This document shows positions 45,031-55,992 of a stretch of DNA of 64,000 nucleotides, one piece after another. The stretch lies in contig NZ_BLLG01000001.1 of NCBI RefSeq assembly GCF_011766325.1, positions 310,001-374,000 on the forward strand, read 5' to 3'. The DNA comes from Streptomyces pacificus (GTDB lineage: Bacteria > Actinomycetota > Actinomycetes > Streptomycetales > Streptomycetaceae). Numbering within the stretch: position 1 is the first letter of the stretch; the number at the start of each line of letters is the position of its first letter. Under the pieces are notes generated by a model. It was not told where the DNA came from and made no database searches. It saw only the letters and a list, made by a program, of their open reading frames with translations. A program made the translations under genes and the position numbers.

Positions 45031-46764
45031 ATGGCGGAGACGAAGCGAGAGATCGAGCGGAAGTACGAAGCCACACCCGGCACCGGGATCCCCGACCTCA
45101 CGGGCGCGGCCGGGATCGCGGACGCCGTCGCGAAGGGCGTGCGCGAACTCGAAGCCGACTACTACGACACCCCCGGCCTGCGCCTCGCCGCCGACGGCAT
45201 CACGCTGCGCCGCCGCACCGGCGGCACCGACGAGGGCTGGCACCTGAAGTTCCCCGTCACCACCGGCATCCGCGAGGAGATCCACGCCCCCCTCGCCGAG
45301 GGGGTGCCCCGCACCCTCGCCGGACTCGTCCGCTCCCGCACCCGGGCCGCACCCCTCACCGCCGTCGTCCGTATCCGGACCTCCCGCGAGATGCACCACC
45401 TCGTCGACGAGCACGGCCGGCTGCTGGCCGAGCTCTCCCGCGACACCGTGCACGCCGAGCGCCTGGGAGACGGCAACGGGACGGCGGGGTGGACCGAGAT
45501 CGAGGTCGAACTCGCCGACGGCGCCGACCCCGTCCTGCTGGACCGTGTCGAGAAGCGCTTCCGCAAGGCCGGCATCACACCCGCAGGTTCCCCCTCCAAG
45601 CTCTCCAGGGCCCTCGCCGAGACCGAACCGGGCCCGGCCGCGACCAGCGGCACCGCGGCCACGGCAGCCGCCGCCGCGGCCCCGGCCGGGCAGGCGGCCA
45701 CCACCGGGGGCCGCACCGCCTCCGCCGGGGAGGACCGCACGCCCTCCGCTCCCGTACCGACCGATGAGCGGGGTTCCTCCCGGCACGCCGACGCCTTCGC
45801 GCCCGACGGCGCCGGACGCGCTCCCAAGGCTCCCGAGGCGGCCAAGAGCGTCCGTCACCGGGGAACCCGGCTGGAGCCCGCGCACGCAGGCGAATACGTC
45901 CTCGCCTATCTGCGAGAGCAGCGTGACGCCCTGGTCGCCCTCGACCCCGCCGTACGCCGCGACCTCCCCGACGCGGTCCACCAGATGCGGGTCGCCACCC
46001 GCCGTATGCGCAGCGCCTTCAGGACCTTCCGGAAGGTCGTCGATCCGAAGGCCACCGGCCCGATCGGCGACGAGCTGAAATGGCTGGCGGGCGAACTGGG
46101 CGCGGCCCGCGACCAGGAAGTGATGTCCGAGCGGCTGCGCGCCCGCCTGGACGCCCTGCCGGGCCGGCTCCGGCTCGGTCCCGTCCGCGGCCGGCTCCGG
46201 ATCTGGGCCACCGCCCACCGCGCCGGCGCGCGCCGGCGCTCCGTCGCGGTGCTCGACAACGGGCGCTACCTCGCCCTCCTCGACACCCTCGACACCCTCC
46301 TCGACGAGCCGCCGCTGCTTCCCGCCGCCACCGCGAAGCCCGCTGCCGCCCTGCCCAAGGCCGTGCTCAAGGACTACGACCGGCTCGCCGCCCGCGTCGC
46401 ACACGCCCTCGGCCTCCCCGCGGGCCACGACCGCGACACGGCCATGCACGACGCACGCAAGGCCGCCAAGCGCGCCCGGTACGCGGCCGAGGCCGCCACC
46501 CCCGCCCTCGGCAAGTCCGCCGGGAAGCTCGCCAAGCGGATGAAGGCCGTCCAGACCGTCCTCGGCGACCACCAGGACAGCGTCGTCGCTCGCCAGACCC
46601 TCCGCGACCTCGCGGTCCAGGCCCATGCCGCCGGGGAGTCCGCTTTCACCTGGGGACTGCTGTTCGGGTGCGAGCAGGCCACGGCCGCCGACCGGGAGCG
46701 TGAGCTGCCCGGTGTCTGGGCGGAGGCCTCCCGGCCCGAGTACCGCACCGGGCTCAAGGGTTGA
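45031..46764 (+). CDS. CYTH and CHAD domain protein
   Basis: 577 residues. The N-terminal CYTH (triphosphate tunnel) domain (1-195) has the ExExK-type motif REIERKYE and alternating charged strands (GITLRRRTGG, WHLKFPV, WTEIEVELA). A disordered Ala/Pro/Thr linker (about 200-280) joins a CHAD helical domain (290-575) with VHQMRVATRRMRSAFRTF and MHDARKAAKRARYAAEA, whose His/Arg/Lys bind polyphosphate. CYTH-CHAD proteins are linked to polyphosphate or triphosphate metabolism; the exact substrate is unknown. Single gene with a leaderless-type promoter. Confidence 0.92.
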   Translation: MAETKREIERKYEATPGTGIPDLTGAAGIADAVAKGVRELEADYYDTPGLRLAADGITLRRRTGGTDEGWHLKFPVTTGIREEIHAPLAEGVPRTLAGLVRSRTRAAPLTAVVRIRTSREMHHLVDEHGRLLAELSRDTVHAERLGDGNGTAGWTEIEVELADGADPVLLDRVEKRFRKAGITPAGSPSKLSRALAETEPGPAATSGTAATAAAAAAPAGQAATTGGRTASAGEDRTPSAPVPTDERGSSRHADAFAPDGAGRAPKAPEAAKSVRHRGTRLEPAHAGEYVLAYLREQRDALVALDPAVRRDLPDAVHQMRVATRRMRSAFRTFRKVVDPKATGPIGDELKWLAGELGAARDQEVMSERLRARLDALPGRLRLGPVRGRLRIWATAHRAGARRRSVAVLDNGRYLALLDTLDTLLDEPPLLPAATAKPAAALPKAVLKDYDRLAARVAHALGLPAGHDRDTAMHDARKAAKRARYAAEAATPALGKSAGKLAKRMKAVQTVLGDHQDSVVARQTLRDLAVQAHAAGESAFTWGLLFGCEQATAADRERELPGVWAEASRPEYRTGLKG

Positions 46765-46844
46765 CTGCGCCCCGGGCGGCCGGGACCTCCTCACGATCGG
46801 GTTACGCTTGAGAGTCCTCCTCTGCCCGCCCACGAAGGTTCCTG

Positions 46845-48770
<1,926 letters not shown>

Positions 48771-48773
48771 CCG

Positions 48774-48805
48774 CGGCCGCCGGTGAGGCCGTCCGCCGGC
48801 GGCCG
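48774..48805 (+). terminator. Hairpin after the TIGR03960 gene
   Basis: CGGCCGCCGG (48774-48783) pairs with its complement at 48796-48805 across a 12-nt loop, 4 nt after the stop. Confidence 0.6.
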
Positions 48806-48905
48806 AGACGCTCGGGGGCACGAGCGCGGCGGTGCGTACCGAGATGCTCTCGGGGACTGGGGACCAAGCAGCGTGTGCAGGCTCCCCGCCCCGCGCGGCG
48901 CACGC

Positions 48906-48975
48906 CGCTCCCCGCTCCCCGCTCCCCGCTCCCCGCTCCCCGCTCCCCGCTCCCCGCTCCCCGCTCCCCGCTCCC
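48906..48975. repeat. Heptanucleotide tandem array (CGCTCCC)10
   Basis: Ten perfect consecutive copies of CGCTCCC. The minus strand therefore carries GGGG every 7 nt separated by AGC, an ideal G-quadruplex pattern. Non-coding; probably length-variable between strains. Confidence 0.95.
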
Positions 48976-49454
48976 GGCAGGATCCGCGCGTCGTCTCGGC
49001 GGTCCGGTGGGTGTGGCCGACGGGAGGCGTCCGGGCAGGCGCAGCCGGGGCCTGCCGGGAGCGATGCGGCAGGCCGTGGCATGGCCGCTCCCCGGATCCG
49101 TCCGCGGCCGGTACCCGGATCTGGCTTTGCGTCCACTCGCTCGCGCGCAATCGCCCATGGGTGCTCGGCCGCCGGTCCCGGTGCGCTCCGGGGGCAGCGG
49201 CTGACGGGCCTGGGCACGCGGGGCGTCTGGCATGTACCGGCTGAGCGGCCGCCTGAGGCCCGGGGCGGGGAACCCGCGGCCGTCCGGGCGCGTAACCTGG
49301 GTGGTGAGCAACACACACCGACTGCCCCGGCGCGGCGCCCGGGCCCGCGTTCTCCCCGTACCACTGGGGTGAACCGGGCGGGCCGCGCACAGGGGGCGAA
49401 GGCCGGCAAGGGCGGCGCAGGAAGGCGTACGCCCCGCACCGAGGAGAGGAACCA

Positions 49455-50285
49455 CTGGGCAAGCGACAGCCCGAAGGCCCACCGCCCGCACCCGCGGTGC
49501 AGCGCATCCGACTGCGCTACACCAAGCGAGGCCGCCTCCGGTTCACCAGCCACCGTGACTTCCAGCGCGCCTTCGAGCGCGCGCTGCGCCGCGCCGAGGT
49601 ACCGATGGCGTACTCGGCGGGCTTCACCCCGCACCCGAAGGTGTCGTACGCCAACGCCGCCCCCACGGGTACGGGCTCCGAGGCCGAGTACGTCGAGATC
49701 GCACTGACCGACCACCGTGACCCGGCAGGGCTGCGTGCGCTCCTCGACGAGTCGCTGCCCGAGGGGCTCGACATCGTCGACGCCGTCGAGGCCCGCACGT
49801 CCGGGCTGGCCGACCGGCTGACGGCGTCCGTGTGGGAGCTGCGGCTGGACGGTGTCCCGGTGGAGGAGGCGAGGAGGGCGGTCGCCGTGTTCGTCGCTGC
49901 GGACACCGTCGAGGTCCGGCGCAGGACCAAGAACGGGATGCGGACCTTCGACAGCCGTGGTGCGGTGGTCGACCTGAAAACGAGTTGCCCACAGCCTGAT
50001 AGGCCTGAAGAGGAGCCCTGTGCGATACTGCGGCTGGTTGTTCGGCACGTGACACCTGCCGTGCGACCCGACGACGTCCTGTCCGGTCTTCGAGCTGTGG
50101 CCGACCTGGCGCCGCCGGTCCCCGCAGCGGTGACCAGGCTGGCGCAGGGGCTCTTCGACGAGGAGTCCGGCACGGTGACCGACCCGCTCGCGCCCGACCG
50201 CGAGGCATTCACGGTGGCCCCGGCAGATCGCTCAGGGGCCGCCGAAGCCGCCGCGACGGTGCCCGCGGGTACCGGTTCCGCGTAG
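49455..50285 (+). CDS. TIGR03936 family radical-SAM-associated protein, probable CTG start
   Basis: About 276 residues, DUF2344 family: RIRLRYTKRGRLRFTSHRDFQRAFERALRRA and YSAGFTPHPKVSYANAAPTGTGSEAEY are the conserved N-terminal blocks. It is the obligate partner of the preceding radical SAM protein, though here 684 bp away. Start choice: GTG 49497 has no ribosome binding site. An in-frame CTG at 49455 lies 4 nt after GAGGAGAGGA and would give LGKRQPEGPPPAPAV ahead of the conserved block. CTG starts are rare, so the annotated start may differ by 14 residues. The C-terminus after residue 230 is Ala/Thr-rich. rne follows on the same strand. Confidence 0.88.
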   Translation: MGKRQPEGPPPAPAVQRIRLRYTKRGRLRFTSHRDFQRAFERALRRAEVPMAYSAGFTPHPKVSYANAAPTGTGSEAEYVEIALTDHRDPAGLRALLDESLPEGLDIVDAVEARTSGLADRLTASVWELRLDGVPVEEARRAVAVFVAADTVEVRRRTKNGMRTFDSRGAVVDLKTSCPQPDRPEEEPCAILRLVVRHVTPAVRPDDVLSGLRAVADLAPPVPAAVTRLAQGLFDEESGTVTDPLAPDREAFTVAPADRSGAAEAAATVPAGTGSA

Positions 50286-50520
50286 GGGCAGTCGTTGTAG
50301 CGCCGCCCTCGTACTCGGGAGCCACCTGGGTCGGGCAGCGCATTGACCAGAAGACTTTCGCCAGGCCGTGCGTACCGAGCGTACGGAACCGGCGAGCCAG
50401 ACATACAGCTCCCGTGCGGCGCCCGCGCCCCGGACGGAGGCCCCGCACTCAACACGCGGGACGCGCCACCGGACCGGATCGAGGCTCGGCGCCCGGGAGC
50501 GTGACGGGAGAACCGCCCGC

Positions 50521-53500
50521 ATGCTCGAACCGAAGGACCCCGGTACGACCGGGGACACCGAAGAGAACGACAGCTCCACTCCGAGCGACACGCTGCCCCC
50601 GCGCCGCCGTCGCCGCGCCGCGTCGCGTCCGGCGGGCCCGCCGGCGGGTTCCGCGCAGGTGGAGACCGTCGCCGATGTGACGGCGACCGGCTCGGCCGCC
50701 ATACCGTCCGCGGAGGACGCGGCGGCCGGGGGCGCCGTGGAGGCGTCCGCGCCGCGTGCTCGCCGTCGTGCGACGCGCAAGGTGGCCGCGCCTGCCGGTT
50801 CGCCGGATCCCATCGAGGCCGTGACGGAGCCCGCTTCCGCCGGAGCGCCCGCGACCCCGCCTGCTGCGGCGCATGCGGCCGGGGCCGTCGCCGCCGACGA
50901 AGACATCGAGGAAGGTGCCGTGAGCGAGACCGCCGCGGAAACCGGGCCCGCCGAGGAGCCCGTGCGCCGTACCCGCCGCCGGGCGACCGCCCCCGCGGGC
51001 GCGCCGCAGGCCGCCGGGGCGGCTGAGGAGGGCGGTGAGTCCGCCGGGGCCGTTGCCGGGGCCGCCGAGCCGGTTGCCGTCGAGGCGTCGGCCGCCGGTG
51101 AGGTGGCGGAGGAGGCGCCGCGTGTGCGTACGCGTCGTCGTGCCACGCGCCGGGCCGTCGCTCCCGCGGCCGCGCCCGAGGCCGCCGGGGAGGACGAGTC
51201 CGCGACGGGTGAGAGCCTTCCCGCGGACACCGTCGCGCGTATCGCAGCCGACGAGGCCGAGGTCGAGGCGGCGGAGAAGGCCGCCACACGGGGCCGCACG
51301 CGCCGCCGGGCCGCTGCCGAGCGCGCCGCCGTCACGCCCGCGCGGGACGGACGCGCCGATCAGGACGAGCGTGCCGATGAAGAGCGCGCGGAGAGCGAGG
51401 CGCGCGGGGGAGGGACCGCGACCGCGCGGGGGGAGCGCGGCGGAAGGCCCGGGCCGTCCGCCCGCGGACGCCGTGCCGGAAGGCCCGCGGTGGCGGTGTT
51501 CCAAGCCCCCGTCTTCACCGAGCCGGTGTTCCAGACCCCGGAGACCGCTGCTGCGGCCGCCGCAGCAGCGGCAGCCGGGGAGGGGGACGGGGACGAGGAG
51601 GCGGTGGAGATCGAGATCCCGGCCGCCACGGGCGCCCAGCGCCGCCGTCGGCGCCGTCGCGGTGAGTCCGCGCCGGCCGTGGAGGCCGTGGAGAGCGAGC
51701 CGGCCGACGAGGCCGAGGTGGAGTCCGACGAGCCGGAGCCCGAGGCCGCCGGGGACACCGGAGACCCCGACGACTCCGACGACTACGAGGGCCGCCCGTC
51801 CCGCCGTCGCCGCCGCGGTGGCCGCCGCCGCCGCCGTGGCGAGCCGGCCGACGCGGGGGACGCCGGGACCGACGAGGAACCCGAGGACGAGGCCCGGGCC
51901 GAGGAGGAGCCGGAGCCCGAGGGCGACGAGGAGGACCAAGAGGACCAGGAGGACCAGGAGGCCACCACCCCGTCCGTGGCGGGGACCAGCAGCAGCCGCC
52001 GTCGCCGCCGCCGTCGCCGTCGCAGCGGTGACGGCGACGGGCCCGAGCCCGGTGCCGACGAGCCGGAGCGTACGGTCGTCAAGGTCCGGGAGCCCCGTCC
52101 CAAGGCGGAGCCGTCCGACGAGGTCCAGTCGATCAAGGGCTCCACCCGCCTTGAGGCGAAGAAGCAGCGCCGTCGCGAGGGCCGCGAGCAGGGCCGCCGC
52201 CGGGTGCCGATCATCACCGAGGCGGAGTTCCTGGCGCGCCGCGAGGCCGTCGAGCGCGTGATGGTCGTACGGCAGCACGGCGACCGCACCCAGATCGGCG
52301 TCCTCGAGGACAACGTGCTGGTCGAGCACTATGTCAACAAGGAGCAGTCGACGTCGTACGTCGGCAATGTCTACCTGGGCAAGGTGCAGAACGTCCTGCC
52401 GTCGATGGAGGCCGCCTTCGTCGACATCGGCAAGGGCCGCAACGCGGTCCTGTACGCGGGCGAGGTGAACTTCGAGGCGCTCGGCCTCTCCAACGGCCCG
52501 CGCCGTATCGAGTCCGCGCTGAAGTCGGGCCAGTCGGTCCTGGTGCAGGTCACCAAGGACCCGATCGGCCACAAGGGTGCCCGGCTCACCAGCCAGGTGT
52601 CCCTGCCCGGCCGGTACCTGGTGTATGTGCCCGAAGGCTCGATGACGGGCATCAGCCGCAAGCTCCCCGACACCGAGCGGGCCCGGCTGAAGACGATCCT
52701 GAAGAAGATCGTCCCCGAGGACGCGGGCGTCATCGTGCGCACCGCCGCGGAGGGTGCCAGCGAGGACGAGCTGCGCCGTGACGTCGAGCGGCTGCAGGCC
52801 CAGTGGGAGGAGATCCGCAAGAAGGCGAAGAACGGCAACGCCCCGACGCTGCTCTACGGTGAGCCGGACATGACCGTCCGCGTCGTCCGCGACATCTTCA
52901 ACGAGGACTTCTCCAAGGTCATCGTGAGCGGCGACGAGGCGTGGGGGACCGTCCACGGCTATGTGTCGCACGTCGCGCCGGACCTGGCGGACCGGTTGCA
53001 GCGCTGGACCAGCGAGACCGACGTGTTTGCCGTGCACCGGATCGACGAGCAGCTGATGAAGGCGCTGGACCGCAAGGTCTGGCTGCCCTCCGGCGGTTCG
53101 CTGGTGATCGACAAGACCGAGGCGATGGTCGTGGTCGACGTCAACACCGGCAAGTTCACCGGCCAGGGCGGCAACCTCGAGGAGACCGTCACCAGGAACA
53201 ACCTGGAGGCGGCCGAGGAGATCGTGCGACAGCTGCGGCTGCGGGACCTCGGCGGCATCGTCGTCATCGACTTCATCGACATGGTCCTGGAGTCCAACCG
53301 CGACCTGGTGCTGCGGCGCCTGCTGGAGTGCCTGGGCCGGGACCGCACAAAGCACCAGGTGGCCGAGGTGACCTCGCTGGGCCTGGTGCAGATGACCCGC
53401 AAGCGGGTGGGCCAGGGGCTGCTGGAGTCCTTCTCCGAGACCTGTGTCCACTGCAACGGCCGCGGTGTGATCGTGCACATGGAGCAGCCGACGGCCGCCG

Positions 53501-54540
53501 GCGGTGGCGGTGGCGGCAAGCGCAGGAAGCGCGGCCGCGGCGGTGCCGAGCACGTACACGAGCACGAGGTGGCTGTCGGGGCGCCCGGCGCCGAGACCCC
53601 GTCCAGCGGGATCGAGGAGGCCGAGGTCGAGGCCGAGGTGGCGGCGCCTGCGGCGCTGCCGGAGCCGGCCTTCGCCCCCGACGAGGAGCTCTACAGCAGC
53701 GCCGCCGAGGCCGAGGCCGCCGCCTCCCGCCGAGGCCGCCGCCGGGCCTCCCGCAAGGCGACGGCCGCCGCCGGTGCGCCGAGGCAGGCCGAGCCGGCAG
53801 CGCCGGTCGGGGCCGAGCAGGCGGAGCAGGTGCCGGCTGCGGAGACCGCCGAGGCGGCCGCCGAACCGGTGGCCGTGCCCGTCGCGGTTGAGGAGCCGGT
53901 CGCCACGGGCCGTACCCGCCGCCGGGCCACCCGCAAGGCGTCGGCTCCGGCCGGTTCCCCCAAGGGCAGCGAGTCGGCCGAGATCGTGACCGAGACCGCG
54001 GAGACGGCCCGGACCGCGGAGGCGGTGACCGAGACCGCTGAGGTCCCGGTCGGGGCGCCCGCTGCCGCGACCCCGGAGGCCGCGGTCGAGCAGCTCCCTG
54101 CCGCCGCTCCGCCGCGGGCCCGTCGCCGGGTGACCCGCAAGGTCACCGCCCCGGCGGGCTCGCCGTCCGGCGCGGAGGACGCCGCGGCGGTCGTCGTGGT
54201 CGCCGCCCCCCAGGAGTCCGAGGCGGAGGCCGCCCCGGCACCCTCCGAGGAGGCCGCTGAGGACCAGGTGGAGGCCCCGGCCAAGAAGACGGCCCGTAAG
54301 ACCGCCAAGAAGGCCACGGCGAAGAAGGCGGCAACGAAGAAGACGGCGGCCACGAAGACGACCGCGGCCAAGAAGGCCACGGCGAAGAAGGCAGCCACGA
54401 AGAAGACGGCGGCCACGAAGACCACCGCGGCCAAGAAGGCGACGGTCAAGAAGGCGGCCACGAAGAAGACGGCTGCCAAGAAGACCGCCGCCGCGGAGCA
54501 GCAGAGCCCGCCGACCGTGTCGGCTTCGACGGAGAGCTGA
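50521..54540 (+). CDS. rne: Ribonuclease E/G family endoribonuclease (large Streptomyces type)
   Basis: 1339 residues, central to mRNA decay and rRNA/tRNA processing. The catalytic core is in the middle (about 581-985): S1 domain (STSYVGNVYLGKVQNVLPS), 5'-sensor region, DNase I-like metal site (VVDVNTGKFTG, VIDFIDM) and Zn-link CVHCNGRG (about 974). It is flanked by long disordered arms. The N-arm (1-580) has Ala/Glu-rich and Arg-rich blocks, and the C-arm ends in a histone-like Lys/Ala/Thr tail (about 1255-1325). A motif of the form RxRRRATRKxxAPAGSP recurs in both arms (near residues 79, 148, 202 and 1070, 1129, 1199). ATG 50521 with GGGAGA upstream. Strong terminator after the stop. Confidence 0.96.
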   Translation: MLEPKDPGTTGDTEENDSSTPSDTLPPRRRRRAASRPAGPPAGSAQVETVADVTATGSAAIPSAEDAAAGGAVEASAPRARRRATRKVAAPAGSPDPIEAVTEPASAGAPATPPAAAHAAGAVAADEDIEEGAVSETAAETGPAEEPVRRTRRRATAPAGAPQAAGAAEEGGESAGAVAGAAEPVAVEASAAGEVAEEAPRVRTRRRATRRAVAPAAAPEAAGEDESATGESLPADTVARIAADEAEVEAAEKAATRGRTRRRAAAERAAVTPARDGRADQDERADEERAESEARGGGTATARGERGGRPGPSARGRRAGRPAVAVFQAPVFTEPVFQTPETAAAAAAAAAAGEGDGDEEAVEIEIPAATGAQRRRRRRRGESAPAVEAVESEPADEAEVESDEPEPEAAGDTGDPDDSDDYEGRPSRRRRRGGRRRRRGEPADAGDAGTDEEPEDEARAEEEPEPEGDEEDQEDQEDQEATTPSVAGTSSSRRRRRRRRRSGDGDGPEPGADEPERTVVKVREPRPKAEPSDEVQSIKGSTRLEAKKQRRREGREQGRRRVPIITEAEFLARREAVERVMVVRQHGDRTQIGVLEDNVLVEHYVNKEQSTSYVGNVYLGKVQNVLPSMEAAFVDIGKGRNAVLYAGEVNFEALGLSNGPRRIESALKSGQSVLVQVTKDPIGHKGARLTSQVSLPGRYLVYVPEGSMTGISRKLPDTERARLKTILKKIVPEDAGVIVRTAAEGASEDELRRDVERLQAQWEEIRKKAKNGNAPTLLYGEPDMTVRVVRDIFNEDFSKVIVSGDEAWGTVHGYVSHVAPDLADRLQRWTSETDVFAVHRIDEQLMKALDRKVWLPSGGSLVIDKTEAMVVVDVNTGKFTGQGGNLEETVTRNNLEAAEEIVRQLRLRDLGGIVVIDFIDMVLESNRDLVLRRLLECLGRDRTKHQVAEVTSLGLVQMTRKRVGQGLLESFSETCVHCNGRGVIVHMEQPTAAGGGGGGKRRKRGRGGAEHVHEHEVAVGAPGAETPSSGIEEAEVEAEVAAPAALPEPAFAPDEELYSSAAEAEAAASRRGRRRASRKATAAAGAPRQAEPAAPVGAEQAEQVPAAETAEAAAEPVAVPVAVEEPVATGRTRRRATRKASAPAGSPKGSESAEIVTETAETARTAEAVTETAEVPVGAPAAATPEAAVEQLPAAAPPRARRRVTRKVTAPAGSPSGAEDAAAVVVVAAPQESEAEAAPAPSEEAAEDQVEAPAKKTARKTAKKATAKKAATKKTAATKTTAAKKATAKKAATKKTAATKTTAAKKATVKKAATKKTAAKKTAAAEQQSPPTVSASTES

Positions 54541-54873
54541 ACAATCCATGGCCGGTGGTTGAATGTTCGTGTCCCGCCCCCGCGGACTCGGGGGCGGGAC
54601 ACGTCATTTGTTTCGAAATTGATGCCTGAGCCCGTAAACAGGCCGGGAATTGCCTGAAAAATCCCTGATAATGTGACGGCGGTCGCTGCCGTGCCGTGGA
54701 CCCACCCGGAGACTGCGGCCGGTGACCGGCCCGGTTGGGGGACTGACCGGTCCCAGCATTCCTCGGTAGGGCGCCGGCCATCGTGCCGGAGGGGTTCGTG
54801 CGGCCCGTGGGCGCCCCGCAGACCCCTGACCTCTGCCACAAAGAGCTCTCGCGGTGTTCAAGGAGGACGTCCA
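54541..54873. other. rne terminator and promoter region of the sugar operon
   Basis: After the terminator (54569-54602), bases 54603-54675 are distinctly AT-rich, with GGAATT (54646) and TAATGT (54669) as possible -35 and -10 elements 17 bp apart. That gives a leader of about 190 nt before the DegT gene. No gene seen. Confidence 0.4.
54569..54602 (+). terminator. Strong terminator of rne
   Basis: A 14-bp perfect stem (GTGTCCCGCCCCCG at 54569-54582 with its complement at 54589-54602), a 6-nt loop and a T-rich stretch after it. Confidence 0.85.
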
Positions 54874-55992
54874 ATGCCGAGCAGCAACGCGCAGCCCATC
54901 CCCGCTGCCCGTCCGGTCATCGGTGAAGAGGAGATCGAGGCGGCTGTACGCGTGCTGCGCAGCGGCCGGGTGGTCCAGGGCCCCGAGGTGGCCGCGTTCG
55001 AGGAGGGCTTCTCGGAGCTGGTGGCCGGACGGCACTGCGTGGCCGTCAACTCCGGTACCTCCGCGCTGCACCTCCTTCTGATGGCTCTCGGTATCGGTCC
55101 GGGTGACGAGGTGATCGTCCCGTCGTTCTCGTTCGCCGCTTCGGCGAACTCGGTCCGCCTGGTCGGTGCCGACGTCGTCTTCGCCGACATCGACCCGGAC
55201 ACCTACTGCCTCTCCCCGGGCGCCGCAGAGGCCGCGATCACCCCGCGCACCGCCGCGATCATGCCGGTGCACCTGTACGGCCATCCGGCCGCGATGGACC
55301 GGATCACGGCGATCGCCGACCGGCACAAGCTGGCCGTCGTCGAGGACGCCTGCCAGGCGCATGCGGCCGCGCTGCACGGCACCCCGGTCGGCGCCTTCGG
55401 CTCCGGCGGAACGTTCAGCTTCTACCCGACCAAGAACATGCACAGCCTCGAGGGCGGCCTGGTCTCCACCGCCGACGCCGAGATCGCCCGCACTCTCCGC
55501 CTGCTGCGCAACCAGGGCATGGAGCAGCGGTACGCGAACGAGATCGTCGGCGCCAACGTGCGCATGACGGACGTCTCCGCGGCCGTCGGCCGCGTCCAGC
55601 TCGCCAAGCTGCCCGGCTGGACCGACCGGCGCATCGCCAACGCCGCGTACCTCTCCGAGAACATCACCGCGGCGAACGTGGTGACGCCGGTCGTCGCCGA
55701 GGGCGCACGCCACATCTACCACCAGTACACGGTCCGGGTCCGCGGCGACCGCGACGCCGCCATGGCGAAGCTCACCGAGGCGGGCGTCGGCAACGCCGTC
55801 TACTACCCGACGCCGATCCACCGGCTGAAGCCGTACTGGGAGCCGGACCAGAAGGCGGGCCGCCACTGGGACCTGCCCGAGACCGAGCGGGCGGCGGCCG
55901 AGGTCGTGTCGCTGCCCGTGCACCCCTCGCTGACCGAGGGCGACCTGGAGCGCATCGCCACCGCCGTGAACGCGCTGGGAGAGGGCCTGTGA
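54874..55992 (+). CDS. DegT/DnrJ/EryC1/StrS family sugar aminotransferase
   Basis: A 372-residue PLP enzyme that aminates a keto group on a nucleotide sugar. Visible: CVAVNSGTSALHLLLMAL (cofactor phosphate site), VIVPSFSFAASANSV, VVEDACQAHAA (PLP ring Asp) and the Schiff-base Lys in SFYPTKNMHSLEGG; YYPTPIHRLKPYW is the substrate loop. ATG with AAGGAGG 7 nt upstream. First of five coupled genes; its stop overlaps the next GTG (GTGA). With the following Gfo/Idh dehydrogenase it resembles the WbpE step that installs a 3-amino group on a UDP-sugar uronic acid. C3 versus C4 specificity cannot be read from sequence. Confidence 0.92.
   Translation: MPSSNAQPIPAARPVIGEEEIEAAVRVLRSGRVVQGPEVAAFEEGFSELVAGRHCVAVNSGTSALHLLLMALGIGPGDEVIVPSFSFAASANSVRLVGADVVFADIDPDTYCLSPGAAEAAITPRTAAIMPVHLYGHPAAMDRITAIADRHKLAVVEDACQAHAAALHGTPVGAFGSGGTFSFYPTKNMHSLEGGLVSTADAEIARTLRLLRNQGMEQRYANEIVGANVRMTDVSAAVGRVQLAKLPGWTDRRIANAAYLSENITAANVVTPVVAEGARHIYHQYTVRVRGDRDAAMAKLTEAGVGNAVYYPTPIHRLKPYWEPDQKAGRHWDLPETERAAAEVVSLPVHPSLTEGDLERIATAVNALGEGL

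Larger units (their letters stand above)
48771..49454. other. Large spacer inside the radical-SAM pair, no gene seen
   Basis: 684 bp with a hairpin at its start (48774-48805), a 10-copy heptanucleotide array (48906-48975) and GC-rich DNA without domain-bearing frames; repeat-driven frames give Gly/Ser/Arg or Pro/Arg peptides only. A promoter for the downstream gene is probably within 49280-49440, but I cannot place it. Confidence 0.45.

Noticed and set aside
50449-54549. Minus-strand open frame of more than 1300 codons across rne
   Set aside because: Leu/Arg/Gly-rich shadow frame of a GC-biased gene; RNase E motifs are on the plus strand.
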